Positions 18,542-26,359 of a DNA stretch of 64,000 bases are shown piece after piece (positions within the stretch are counted from its first letter, which is position 1; each line of letters begins with the position of its first letter). This DNA comes from Verrucomicrobiota bacterium. GTDB taxonomy: Bacteria; Verrucomicrobiota; Verrucomicrobiia; Opitutales; Opitutaceae. The notes below the pieces were generated by a model. The model was not told the origin of the DNA. It ran no database searches and saw only the letters and a program-made list of their open reading frames with translations. Made by a program: the position numbers and the translations under genes. The DNA lies in NCBI GenBank assembly GCA_023391285.1, contig JAEWBF010000097.1, forward strand, positions 1 to 64,000, in the 5' to 3' direction.

Positions 18542-19049
18542 TTGCGAACTTTGGCGCCGGCCGGAGGGAACTGAACCCCGAACCACGCGATCCCGGGAGG
18601 CGTCGCGGGGATGCGGATTGTCTAGGTCTTCGAGCTCGAGCAGTCTGGTTTTCCAACGCAGGTGGCACCGCTTCGTTCGTCTCCGAAATCGCGGGCAACT
18701 CTTCGCCAATGCCTTCTTTCACGTCCGAGGAAAGGCGCACAAGGTGCTGCTGGAAAAGAGCGCAGAGACAAGAAGGGGAACCGGCAACGACGCGTCGACA
18801 TCCGGGGCGATAAAAGAACATTCGCAAACGGTGACGATTCGTCCGGGTTTGGGCAGGCTCATAGCTCTAACGATCCAGGTAGAAGACGACCCGGAATACA
18901 AGAGTTCAGCGGTTTGCGTGAAATATCCGCCGCCATACGAAGGGCGGCTTCGCAACGCGCCCCGAACATGCCGTGCGTTTTCAACGCCTGACCGGTGAGA
19001 GGCTGGGCGTCGTGACTGTTGGCCGTTCAACCACTGAGATCGCCGACCT

Positions 19050-19420
19050 TGAGGTCTGATCACCTCAGATGCTGCCCTTTTCGCGTCCAGGCGTTCGGCT
19101 CCCGCCAGCTGACTCCCGTATACGTGTTGCGGTAAGACCCAGGCCTGCCGCGCCGCGCGCTGAGCGCGTCGGTTGCTTTGCTGGGTAAACGGCCCGTTTC
19201 CTCGCTTCGGAGGGCATCTGGTCCTCCCGCTTTGCGAGGACAACGGGCAGGGTGGACACACCTCACCCCCTCGCGGGGATGAGGTGTTCGATCCTAACCG
19301 CCTCACTGAGGTTATCCGGTATAGGGAACATTGTCGCTTTGAAGCATGGTCGCTGATTGCGCCGCTGTCCGACTGACGGTTTCCCGTCGCTTCAAACGCT
19401 CACCCCGGTCGATCGACCGG
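19050..19420. other. Hairpin-rich region, candidate oriT or replication/transfer control site
   Basis: Several inverted repeats crowd here: TGAGGT/ACCTCA (19,050-19,067); a long hairpin at 19,192-19,248 with nested stems GCCCGTT/AACGGGC, CCTCGC/GCGAGG and GGAGG/CCTCC; CACCTCACCCC/GGGG-TGAGGTG (19,259-19,286); TTTGAAGC (19,338-19,345) with GCTTCAAA (19,389-19,396); and the perfect palindrome CCGGTCGATCGACCGG (19,405-19,420). The word TGAGGT or its complement occurs five times between 19,050 and 19,312. It lies about 450 bp upstream of a relaxase-like gene, the usual place for a transfer origin. The function is inferred. Confidence 0.4.
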
Positions 19421-19598
19421 CGCGCGCTTTAACCTAAGCTGGTAATGGTGGTCAGGCTCAGGATCAGTTTGGCACTGGCGCTTTGCATCGCCGTCGCTCG
19501 CTTACCGAGTATGCCTTCGGACGCAGGACGAGGATTCCTGCATTAGCGTGCTACCGCCTCCGCTCTCTTCGTCGCGCTCCACGACTGTCGTCGTTGTC

Positions 19599-19874
19599 TC
19601 AATCTCCCGGGGCGAAATCGCGGGTGTATTCTGGGTGATAGGAGCTATGAGACGCTGCCCCGCCAGCGATCCGAGCACCGCTGGCGTGAAGGTATAACAA
19701 GACAGACAAAAAGCGTCGAAAACCGGGGGGCACGTCCACGAGGCCTGCGAGAAGCACTTCGTTATCCACCGCTTTGCCCGCATAGCCGCGCACGGAATTG
19801 CCCGCAGGTCGCCACCACTGATGTGCCCCCTCCCCTGACGGGGCCTTATCGGCCGCATTGTTATCTTCCTTCAT
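19599..19874 (-). CDS. Possible small hypothetical protein, divergent to the relaxase-like gene
   Basis: A 91-codon frame beginning MKEDNNAADK has a plausible composition, including a hydrophobic stretch FRRFLSVLLYLHASGARIAGGAAS. Its ATG overlaps the opposite-strand ATG of the relaxase-like gene (CATG at 19,872-19,875). A competing frame on the same strand and the lack of any recognisable domain make it doubtful. Confidence 0.25.
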   Translation of the reverse strand: MKEDNNAADKAPSGEGAHQWWRPAGNSVRGYAGKAVDNEVLLAGLVDVPPGFRRFLSVLLYLHASGARIAGGAASHSSYHPEYTRDFAPGD

Positions 19875-20847
19875 GAAGTTCACCCGCACTAAGACGCGCC
19901 GACAGCGCGAGCATTCTGGCTCTCGAAGCCGGACCCACCGAGAGGATCAGGCCGCCGGCGAGGTCCGTCGCCAGTTCCGCACCTTTTCTGTGCCAGCGTC
20001 GCCTAGTCCAAGTCCAAAGCGCGACTTCGGCGATTTGGAAGGATTTGAGCTGATTCGCTGCGAAGGTGGCACCTGGCGCCGGTGCGAAGATCCCGAAGAG
20101 TTCGGTGCGTTCCTTAACGCCGAGGCGCGAGCGCGCACGAGCTACAAAGCTGTAGTCTCTCGTCACGGTCATCCTGAGAGTATCACCCGGCACGATCCAA
20201 CCCCCATTCACATTCACACTGTCGTTTGGCACCCCGCCGTCAGCGATTGGGTCGCCGCTGAAATCAAAGCAGGGGGCGACCCGAAGCCTGCGATGCGCGA
20301 GATGCTCCGCCGCTATATTCCGTCGATCCTCAAACAATTCAAGGGGTGTCGCCATGTCCTTGGGCTTGCTGTTCATATCACGGATGACCCCCATTTAGAC
20401 ATCTGCGTCAGCCGTCAGGGCCCAAATGGACGTATCGGTCGCGCAGGTCTCCATCACGCCGGTCCCTGGCTCGTCGGCGTAGATCGCCAACTGCGCGCCG
20501 GAGCTACAGTTAATCCGCGCAAGCGGCACCAATACGACCGCGCTATGGCGAATTTCGGACGGCGTTACGGCATCGACGCTGTTCCGTTCGATTTCGCACT
20601 GACTCGTGCATTTGATCATGTAGCCGGCACAGTTCTGGGCGACCAGCTCCAGCCATTCATGACGGCGTTCGCCGATAGGGTCCCGGCAATCGAACGCGCA
20701 CACGCTCGCGCGGCATTGCTGGAGCTCGAACGGGCGCGCGAAGTCATCCTTGAAGACATTCGACAATCCACTGGCGAGATCACTCCACCAACGCGTCCGA
20801 TCACCGCCGCACCCCTTCTTCCTTATGAACCCATCATTTCCTACTGA
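19873..20847 (+). CDS. Possible relaxase-like (MobV-type?) protein
   Basis: No certain family match was made. The central region reads VLGLAVHITDDPHLDICVSR followed by QGPNGRIGRAG. This resembles the HUH motif of mobilisation relaxases (H-x-D-E-x-x-P-H-x-H), with the last His replaced by Asp. A second HxH (HIHTVVWHP) lies about 50 residues earlier. The N-terminus is basic and the C-terminus helical. The 324-residue length suits a small relaxase lacking a helicase domain. It heads a run of coupled genes and follows a hairpin-rich region, which supports a DNA-mobilisation role. A TTG start at 19,858 is also possible. Confidence 0.45.
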   Translation: MKFTRTKTRRQREHSGSRSRTHREDQAAGEVRRQFRTFSVPASPSPSPKRDFGDLEGFELIRCEGGTWRRCEDPEEFGAFLNAEARARTSYKAVVSRHGHPESITRHDPTPIHIHTVVWHPAVSDWVAAEIKAGGDPKPAMREMLRRYIPSILKQFKGCRHVLGLAVHITDDPHLDICVSRQGPNGRIGRAGLHHAGPWLVGVDRQLRAGATVNPRKRHQYDRAMANFGRRYGIDAVPFDFALTRAFDHVAGTVLGDQLQPFMTAFADRVPAIERAHARAALLELERAREVILEDIRQSTGEITPPTRPITAAPLLPYEPIISY

Positions 20848-21328
20848 AACCTGCGGAGGAACTCTCCATCGATGCACAGTCTTGCCGCTGAATCCGCCGA
20901 GAATCCGCGAGGGACGTGCTTTTATTCACGCCCTTATGGTGAATACGCCGGATCCTCAGGCATGGCTGTTTATCCCGCTCAAACGCGAGCTTCCCACACA
21001 GATTCAACCAACGGACCTCTGGCGACGCCTCCATGATATTGGCTCAATCGAAACGTGGTTTTACGCGTTCGCCCCCGGCATCGTCTCGCCTCTTCTTCTT
21101 TCCGGGGAAGATGGCCAGTTGCAGACCTTGCCAGTGATGCCGTTCCGCATCGAAGAGGATGATGAGCCGGAGCTTCACGCGCAACTGAGGACTTTGCTGC
21201 TCAACGCGCAGTCGGAGAGCGGCACACGCATCGTTATGTGCCCTGCGCCGGCTATCCAGCCATCACCGTCACCCGATTCGACTCCGGCTACGACGCCGGA
21301 GCCCCTGATCGAGGGCGAACTGTTTTAG
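20825..21328 (+). CDS. Hypothetical protein of the coupled island cluster
   Basis: This unrecognised protein of about 167 residues has a folded-looking middle (DPQAWLFIPLKRELP to MPFRIEEDDEPEL) and a low-complexity Pro/Ser/Thr tail ending EGELF. The ATG chosen overlaps the end of the preceding gene by 23 bp. A good ribosome-binding site (GGAGGA at 20,854-20,859) lies inside the frame, so a later non-ATG start such as TTG at 20,882 may be used instead. No signal peptide or transmembrane segment is seen. Confidence 0.5.
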   Translation: MNPSFPTETCGGTLHRCTVLPLNPPRIREGRAFIHALMVNTPDPQAWLFIPLKRELPTQIQPTDLWRRLHDIGSIETWFYAFAPGIVSPLLLSGEDGQLQTLPVMPFRIEEDDEPELHAQLRTLLLNAQSESGTRIVMCPAPAIQPSPSPDSTPATTPEPLIEGELF

Positions 21329-21404
21329 CGCGCTTTCCCACGGTGACCTCCGGCCCCTTGTTTCGCTCGGACCGAGAGAGTCTGCAGTCTCCCGCCAGCT
21401 CCAG

Positions 21405-21818
21405 TTGATCGAACGGTCTTTGTTCGTGTTCCGGCTATCTCTTGTGATGCGCCGGACATTCTCGCCATATTTCGACCGGATGGTCCGCCGTGCACTCAGC
21501 TCCGGAGATCTGACTCTCTTGAAGCAAGGTCGACGCATCGAACTTGCAGTCATGGGCTTCGTTCAATTCCCGGACCGAATTCAGCATGCATGGGACGACG
21601 AGCGTTACGAGGAGCTGGCTTACCTAGCGGAATACGTCAGGGCGGGACTGCCGCAAGACTTGAGGCAAACCGACCCTGTCTTGTATAGGCACCTCCGGAG
21701 GGGTCTTGTGAAGATTCGGAAAATGAGGTGGATGGAAGATCCGCGTCATCGGCCGGGGCCGCTGCGCATCCGTGCCGCAGCAAAGCGCCGGCGGTCCAAC
21801 ACGAGAGGATGCAAATGA
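21405..21818 (+). CDS. Hypothetical basic protein of the island cluster
   Basis: This unrecognised, strongly basic protein has 137 residues from a TTG start; an ATG at 21,447 is an alternative. It contains helical segments (RYEELAYLAEYVRAGLPQDL) and an arginine-rich tail (RIRAAAKRRRSNTRGCK) that could contact nucleic acid. Its stop overlaps the next start in an ATGA arrangement. Nothing more specific can be said. Confidence 0.5.
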   Translation: MIERSLFVFRLSLVMRRTFSPYFDRMVRRALSSGDLTLLKQGRRIELAVMGFVQFPDRIQHAWDDERYEELAYLAEYVRAGLPQDLRQTDPVLYRHLRRGLVKIRKMRWMEDPRHRPGPLRIRAAAKRRRSNTRGCK

Positions 21819-21982
21819 TTCCCGAAGAGCCCTACGATTTTCCTCTCACGGATGCCCAGCTTACGGAACTACTCTTCACCACGTTGGCCAACCAAGCAGC
21901 GGAGGGAATTGCCTTGTCGGAGGAAGAGGTCGCCACCGTGCGCGCAAATCTTCGCGAGCAGCACGGTGTCGTTTCGCGATAG
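21815..21982 (+). CDS. Small acidic hypothetical protein (55 aa)
   Basis: This 55-residue frame begins MIPEEPYDFPLTDAQLTELL and is acidic and helical. The ATG at 21,815 is favoured over one six bases earlier because AGAGG (21,804-21,808) sits at a proper distance and the start overlaps the preceding stop (ATGA). A small acidic protein directly after a basic one could be a binding partner, which is only an inference. Confidence 0.5.
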   Translation: MIPEEPYDFPLTDAQLTELLFTTLANQAAEGIALSEEEVATVRANLREQHGVVSR

Positions 21983-22021
21983 CTAGGTGGCCGACCGCAG
22001 CGCCGCTATCTATTCAGAGCG

Positions 22022-22507
22022 ATGAGCAATCCACCGTCCTCAGTCGTCTTTGGGCTTTCTCCCGACTTTCCGATCGAGACTGGGTGGACGGACGCCGTCC
22101 GCTGGCATACAACTCAGAACCCTGAGGTCATTCGGCACCTCTCGGAAAGCGCATCCGTCCGTCTCGGCGAGGACCCCGCGACGCTCTTGGCGCAATGGTG
22201 GCCGAGTGCCGGATACATGGTCTATTTTCAACGCGTTCGGGCGGAGATCCGTGAACTGGTCGTAACGGATGGTGTGTTCACACTGAGCATCCCTGCGGAC
22301 GACGAAGTCGGCGGCTTGGGCGCATTTCTATTTCAACGCGCACGCTCCGCGTGGTTCGCTGCATGCCCCGGTTGCTCGGATCCGTTTTTCCCGACAACAG
22401 GCGGCCTCCCAGCCGCTGCAATTGTCCATCGATTGAATTCAGGCGAAGCCCATGTGACCTCATTCGAGGCTGCCATCCGGGCGATAACGCATAAGGAGTC
22501 GTTGTGA
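22022..22507 (+). CDS. Hypothetical protein of the island cluster
   Basis: This is an unrecognised 161-residue protein with an even amino-acid composition typical of a folded soluble protein. It has one CxxC (AACPGCSDPFFP) near residue 118 and no signal peptide. It overlaps the following GTG start by 4 bp, so the pair is translationally coupled. No family was recognised from motifs. Confidence 0.6.
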   Translation: MSNPPSSVVFGLSPDFPIETGWTDAVRWHTTQNPEVIRHLSESASVRLGEDPATLLAQWWPSAGYMVYFQRVRAEIRELVVTDGVFTLSIPADDEVGGLGAFLFQRARSAWFAACPGCSDPFFPTTGGLPAAAIVHRLNSGEAHVTSFEAAIRAITHKESL

Positions 22508-22983
22508 GCGACACTTACTCAAGGCGCAGCGAGTCTATATCTAGCGCCGCACACGAGATCGAGAATGCCGCGCTTGCTGCGGGAACCCGCAATACGGTCA
22601 CCGTTCGCCTCCGTCAACTGCCCGAGCGCGAGCCTAATCGCATCGAACTTCAAGTCACGATTACGCCAGCAATTACCTTGCCATTCTATCAACTGTCCCT
22701 GCGGCGGACCTATGAATGGTTAAGGATTGCACACCACCTGCCCTCCGGTTTGCCGGCGACAAGCTTGGCTCACGGCGACGAGTCCTATCGGTTTGAAGGT
22801 GCATCCCTCTGCGGCTCCAAGCCCGGAGCTCCCTTCGCCTTAACACGCCTTCGCGACGGCAAACGGTTATGGTGCTCAGCTGACTTCGTGAGAAGCAATT
22901 TTAGCACGAGCACGCGAACGGACGAATCCATTGCCGGCGTGTTCTCATTAGGAGTGGGCGAAGGGGAAATTATCTTTTCCTGA
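22504..22983 (+). CDS. Hypothetical protein of the island cluster
   Basis: This is an unrecognised protein of 159 residues starting with GTG at 22,504, overlapping the previous stop (GTGA). The middle has alternating hydrophobic residues suggesting beta strands (NTVTVRLRQLP and NRIELQVTITP). It lacks a signal peptide. The next gene begins 2 bp after its stop. Confidence 0.6.
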   Translation: MSDTYSRRSESISSAAHEIENAALAAGTRNTVTVRLRQLPEREPNRIELQVTITPAITLPFYQLSLRRTYEWLRIAHHLPSGLPATSLAHGDESYRFEGASLCGSKPGAPFALTRLRDGKRLWCSADFVRSNFSTSTRTDESIAGVFSLGVGEGEIIFS

Positions 22984-22985
22984 CT

Positions 22986-23351
22986 ATGGACTCCAGCTCT
23001 TCGTTTTTCCTTCGCGGTGATCCAACCGAGTCCCTGTTTCCGGACCATTCGGACGCCGAATCGACGTTGGGTATTCGCCGCCATGGGAGGCTGACCTGGA
23101 TTACCGACGGTCACAAATCAGAGGTCTGTCCTCTGGCCGATATGCTGCTCGCGCGTGCCGCCGATTTGTTGGCAATCGAAGAAACGGTTCTTTCAAAGCG
23201 GATCCTCGGTCTCGATGCAGAGGAAACGGGCTGCGATCCAACGATCCTCCTTATCCAACCACGAGGGGAGGCGATGATCACTCCATTAGCGGAAGGTTAT
23301 GAGATCCTGCTATCGCGGAATCCTTCTCCGCTGTTGAACCGTTCCCAATGA
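22986..23351 (+). CDS. Hypothetical protein of the island cluster
   Basis: This 121-residue protein has no recognised domain. It contains a basic, aromatic segment (IRRHGRLTWITDGHKSEV) and a helix (LADMLLARAADLLAIEETVL). Its stop overlaps the next ATG by 4 bp (ATGA at 23,348-23,351), continuing the chain of coupled genes. Confidence 0.6.
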   Translation: MDSSSSFFLRGDPTESLFPDHSDAESTLGIRRHGRLTWITDGHKSEVCPLADMLLARAADLLAIEETVLSKRILGLDAEETGCDPTILLIQPRGEAMITPLAEGYEILLSRNPSPLLNRSQ

Positions 23352-23791
23352 GCACGGATCTGATCGCATTGGTTCGTCTCATGGACCGTATCGTCCACCG
23401 GCGGACGGAAATTGTCTCAATAGCAGATGAGCCAGTGGCCGACTGGCACGAAGTAACTCGCACGTCGCCGATGTCTCCTCTATCAGGCAGACAGGAACAG
23501 CGCTTGGTGGATTTCGTAGAAGGAATCAAGGCTTCGACCTACCATCTTGCGATCCTGTCTGACGGCTTAACTCTTGATCACCATGCGCCGGTTCGACTAG
23601 CCAAGCGGGAGTGCCGCGTGCTGAGAGTTCAACGCAGCGATACGGAACTCAATTTGCGGCAAATGTCGCGGCTGCGGGCGAGCGTCCTTGTCGCTAGACT
23701 TCAGATTCGAGGGATGATTCCTTTGGACCTGCAGCCAGCAGGTCCAAATCGCTCGAACCTAGAGGCGATGACAACGGCTCCTTTTTGGTGA
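23348..23791 (+). CDS. Hypothetical protein of the island cluster
   Basis: This unrecognised soluble-looking protein has 147 residues. It is rich in Arg/Leu helices (LIALVRLMDRIVHRRTEIV and LRQMSRLRASVLVARLQIRG). It starts at an ATGA overlap with the previous gene and ends one base into the next ATG (TGATG). No signal sequence is seen. Confidence 0.6.
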   Translation: MSTDLIALVRLMDRIVHRRTEIVSIADEPVADWHEVTRTSPMSPLSGRQEQRLVDFVEGIKASTYHLAILSDGLTLDHHAPVRLAKRECRVLRVQRSDTELNLRQMSRLRASVLVARLQIRGMIPLDLQPAGPNRSNLEAMTTAPFW

Positions 23792-24348
23792 TGCGATCGG
23801 TCATCGACGGGCTGCTATATGGCATTTGGCATGTGGGGCGGGTGCCTGGCATAGCTGCCGTGGCTCTGCTCTCAGCATTGCCTTCGGTGCTCATGTTCTC
23901 ATGGCTGTTCGATCCGCCACCTCCTACACGTGAGGTAGGAGCGACAGCGGTAAACGTCTTCGAGTGTCGGGTTGTTGGAGCTCGGGTGGATCAAGGCGTT
24001 GCGATCATCACCATCCGCAATGTCGTAGGGCTGAGCGATGCTGTCCTTTCGGGATTGGTAATTCCCGAGATTACAGAAAAAGCTGCTATCTCTTACATCA
24101 TGAGTCGCACCGCCGGTCCCGACCTAAGTGTAGTATATACCATGTTCGAGCGAGCTGGACCCAAACCGCAGACCATCCATCTTGTCCAAGGAGACCTATG
24201 GCTAAATGGCGCCTTGGTCGAGCGAGGGTTGGCTCGAGTCATCCGTCCGAGTGAAAGCGCATCCCCGCTTGCTTGCAGAGCAAACCTTGAGCAGCTGCAG
24301 GATCAAGCGACCTATCATCAGCGAGGAGTTTGGGCACGACGGCAATGA
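23791..24348 (+). CDS. Membrane-anchored protein with nuclease (SNase)-like C-terminus
   Basis: An N-terminal hydrophobic segment (VPGIAAVALLSALPSVLMFS) should anchor the protein, with the rest outside the cytoplasm. The last 60 residues resemble the end of the staphylococcal-nuclease fold: DLWLNGALVERGLARV, then a Cys and an LQ..A...QRGVWARR ending. The Arg/Asp/Glu catalytic residues of true thermonucleases are not obvious, so it may be inactive or only SNase-like. GTG at 23,788 is an alternative start. Its stop overlaps the next small gene. Confidence 0.5.
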   Translation: MRSVIDGLLYGIWHVGRVPGIAAVALLSALPSVLMFSWLFDPPPPTREVGATAVNVFECRVVGARVDQGVAIITIRNVVGLSDAVLSGLVIPEITEKAAISYIMSRTAGPDLSVVYTMFERAGPKPQTIHLVQGDLWLNGALVERGLARVIRPSESASPLACRANLEQLQDQATYHQRGVWARRQ

Positions 24349-24491
24349 CAAGTCTCATTTCAAAGCTCCGCTATCTGTTTTGGGTCTGCTTCAGCACATC
24401 AACCGCGATATGGTGGTATGCCTTAGGCATTGATGGCCGCCGGCATCTCGTTGCGGAGGTGACAAGCTGGGCCGGGAGGATCGCATGGTGA
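24345..24491 (+). CDS. Small membrane protein (48 aa)
   Basis: This short frame starts at an ATGA overlap with the preceding stop and runs MTSLISKLRYLFWVCFSTST to GRIAW. It has one hydrophobic, Trp/Tyr-rich segment that could span the membrane. Its stop lies inside the start of the next gene (ATG 24,485, TGA 24,489-24,491). The overlap at both ends is the main evidence that it is real. Confidence 0.5.
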   Translation: MTSLISKLRYLFWVCFSTSTAIWWYALGIDGRRHLVAEVTSWAGRIAW

Positions 24492-24757
24492 TCTTAGCAA
24501 CGCTCTTCTCTGGCTTTAACCCGCAAGGGCCCACCATACACGTCGGCCCGACGTTGCTTGTGCTCGCGTTGGCTGCGGTCTTTTGGATTTGTCGGTTCGC
24601 CGCCTGGGCGCTGATTGGTAGCGCGATTCGTGCTGTATTCCGAGGCCAAGGAATCAGAGTTGCGTGGGGATGCGCCTGGCGGGCGAGCCTGCTTTGGTTG
24701 GCCTCCGCTTCGTGCTGCGTCATCTACAACCTTTGGATCAGTCCAATCAGCCGATAG
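24485..24757 (+). CDS. Small integral membrane protein
   Basis: This 90-residue protein has two clear hydrophobic segments (PTLLVLALAAVFWICRFAAW and ASLLWLASASCCVIYNLWI) separated by a basic loop. It is the last gene of the coupled island cluster and ends about 145 bp before the tRNA-Asn 3' end. No family was recognised. The cluster thus ends in three membrane proteins in a row, suggesting an envelope-associated product. Confidence 0.55.
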   Translation: MVILATLFSGFNPQGPTIHVGPTLLVLALAAVFWICRFAAWALIGSAIRAVFRGQGIRVAWGCAWRASLLWLASASCCVIYNLWISPISR

Positions 24758-24902
24758 GAGCGCCCATGGGGTTCGCCGCGCCGACAAACTCTCGGCAGCG
24801 GGGCCCGCTCGATGCATTGCCGCGGGAGGAATTTTTCCACATCTGCTAGCACCTCGTTTAGCGTGTTCCTCGCCAAAAGCTGCGCAACTCGCTGCAGTCG
24901 AA

Positions 24903-24977
<75 letters not shown>

Positions 24978-25124
24978 ACGTGGCTCGCCGGCCGAAGCCG
25001 CACGAAAGAAGGGGATGAAAACAGGCCGTGGGGTGGGATTGTCAATGCCGGTTTTGGGGTTTTCGCCCGTCAACTTCCTTGTGGCTCAAACGCACCCTCT
25101 ACACAGACCTGAGCGACGACGGAT

Positions 25125-25808
25125 TTAGCGATCACTCGAGGCGGTGGTTTTTCGTGTGATGATCTGCAAGTCGCGGATCTCCAGATGCGCTTTCACGGTG
25201 CGGATCGCGAACCACCCGGAGGTGAGCGGGGCGGGATCGGCGAAGGAGAGAATTTTTTCTCCGTCCCGCCAGAACTCGGCCTGGCCGTCGGAAGCGACAA
25301 GTTTGATGCGATAGGTTCGGTTGGGCTCGAGAAGAAATTGTTTTTCGCGAAGGTCGTGTTCCGGGAGCAGTGGCTTGGTTCCGTCGCCGACATAGCGCCG
25401 AAAGCGCGTGGTGCTGTTTTCGTTTCCGCCCATGCCGACGTAGTAGGTGCTGAGCGCGTCGTAATCGGCGAACTTGCCCGACCGACCGGAAGGGATCGTA
25501 TCCGGATTTTGGGGATCGGTCGCCATCCAGAAGCAATTTGCGTCCGACACGCGGTCGTGGGGGCCGCCGCGGGCTACGACGGTGACTTGATAGGTAATCT
25601 CGACGGGGGCAGTGAGTTTCTGGCGGAGCCAAGCGGTGCAGCCCGCGGCGTCTTCGATGATCAGCGCGCCGTCGCGGACGGTCACGGTGCCGCCGGGTTG
25701 TTGTTCGACAGCCCAGTGTGAGAGGTCGGCGGTGGCGGCTGGCTTCGCATGAGACGCGAGCGCAAGGGTGACGGAGAAAAATGCGAAGGCGGCGAGGTGA
25801 CGGAGCAT
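25125..25808 (-). CDS. Secreted DUF6250-domain protein
   Basis: This 227-residue protein has an N-terminal signal peptide (MLRHLAAFAFFSVTLALASHA). The mature part carries the DUF6250 pattern: RVSDANCFWMATDPQNPD, RSGKFADYDALSTYYVGMGG, NSTTRFRRYVGDG and GWFAIRTVKAHLEIRDLQI. This beta-sandwich family, related to concanavalin-like lectin/glucanase folds, is common in polysaccharide-degrading bacteria. Its exact substrate is unknown. It stands alone downstream of the tRNA and is the first core-type gene next to the island. Confidence 0.8.
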   Translation of the reverse strand: MLRHLAAFAFFSVTLALASHAKPAATADLSHWAVEQQPGGTVTVRDGALIIEDAAGCTAWLRQKLTAPVEITYQVTVVARGGPHDRVSDANCFWMATDPQNPDTIPSGRSGKFADYDALSTYYVGMGGNENSTTRFRRYVGDGTKPLLPEHDLREKQFLLEPNRTYRIKLVASDGQAEFWRDGEKILSFADPAPLTSGWFAIRTVKAHLEIRDLQIITRKTTASSDR

Positions 25809-25883
25809 GTGGCAAAGGTGAGGGGATCGGAGGAGAATGCGAGTCGGTGGAGCGCTGGACGGCCGGTCCTCATGGGCATGAAA

Positions 25884-25908
25884 AAAGCGGCCCGTGACGG
25901 GCCGCTTT
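25884..25908 (-). terminator. Rho-independent terminator of the caa3 oxidase operon
   Basis: AAGCGGCCC and GGGCCGCTT pair around a short loop, and on the minus strand the hairpin is followed by a run of T (the A run at 25,881-25,886). It lies about 25 bp beyond the stop of the last oxidase gene. Confidence 0.85.
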
Positions 25909-25932
25909 GGGAAAGAGGAGAAAGGTGATGAT

Positions 25933-26316
25933 TTAGGCCAATCGTGCGATCATGGCGGCAGCAGATTCGAGCGCCGTGATCGAGGTGAGAGGTTTGCTGT
26001 CTTCGATGGCGAAGAGAACGAGCAACGCCCACATGGTGCCGCCGGCGAGGATCAGGCCGATGAAGAACAAGATCGTGCAGAAGGCTTTGTCCCACCGCAG
26101 GTGCATGAAGTAGAAGATAACGAACAGAAACTTCACCAGCGAGAGGACGGCGAGGACGGTGACGAGGAACCATTTCGCGAAGGGGAGCTCGATGGCGACG
26201 ATCTCGACGCCGGTGATGACGGCGAGAAGCATCGCGATCTGCACGTAGGTCCAGAACTTGTTTTCGTCACCGTGCTCGCGGGGCTCGGTCGGGATGGAAA
26301 CGGAAGGTGTGGCCAT
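25933..26316 (-). CDS. ctaF: Cytochrome c oxidase subunit IV (prokaryotic COX4 type)
   Basis: This small membrane subunit of the caa3-type oxidase has 127 residues with three hydrophobic helices: TYVQIAMLLAVITGVEIVAI, FLVTVLAVLSLVKFLFVIFY and ILFFIGLILAGGTMWALLVL. The motif FLFVIFYFMHLRWD is typical of the COX4-prokaryotic family. It stabilises the subunit I/III complex. It is the last gene of the ctaC-D-E-F operon and is followed by a terminator. Confidence 0.88.
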   Translation of the reverse strand: MATPSVSIPTEPREHGDENKFWTYVQIAMLLAVITGVEIVAIELPFAKWFLVTVLAVLSLVKFLFVIFYFMHLRWDKAFCTILFFIGLILAGGTMWALLVLFAIEDSKPLTSITALESAAAMIARLA

Positions 26317-26359
26317 GTTTCGGAGAGCGGAGTGGGCGGAGCGGAGGTGAGGCGCGGGC

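Larger units (their letters stand above)
18420..19598. other. Long intergenic region between BREX and the relaxase-like cluster
   Basis: About 1.2 kb holds no convincing gene. The open frames on both strands are arginine- and serine-rich, overlap one another and show no recognisable motif. It presumably contains the BREX promoter at its left end. The right half (19,050-19,420) is dense in inverted repeats, described separately. A decayed gene cannot be excluded. Confidence 0.55.

Noticed and set aside
18519..18998. Small frames on both strands upstream of brxA as a BREX regulator
   Set aside because: They are low in conserved structure, overlap each other and lack a WYL or helix-turn-helix pattern.
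20871..21032. Short frame starting ATGCACAGTCTTGCC with a good GGAGGA site
   Set aside because: It ends after about 50 codons and its residues are less protein-like than the overlapping long frame to 21,328, which is preferred despite the start uncertainty.
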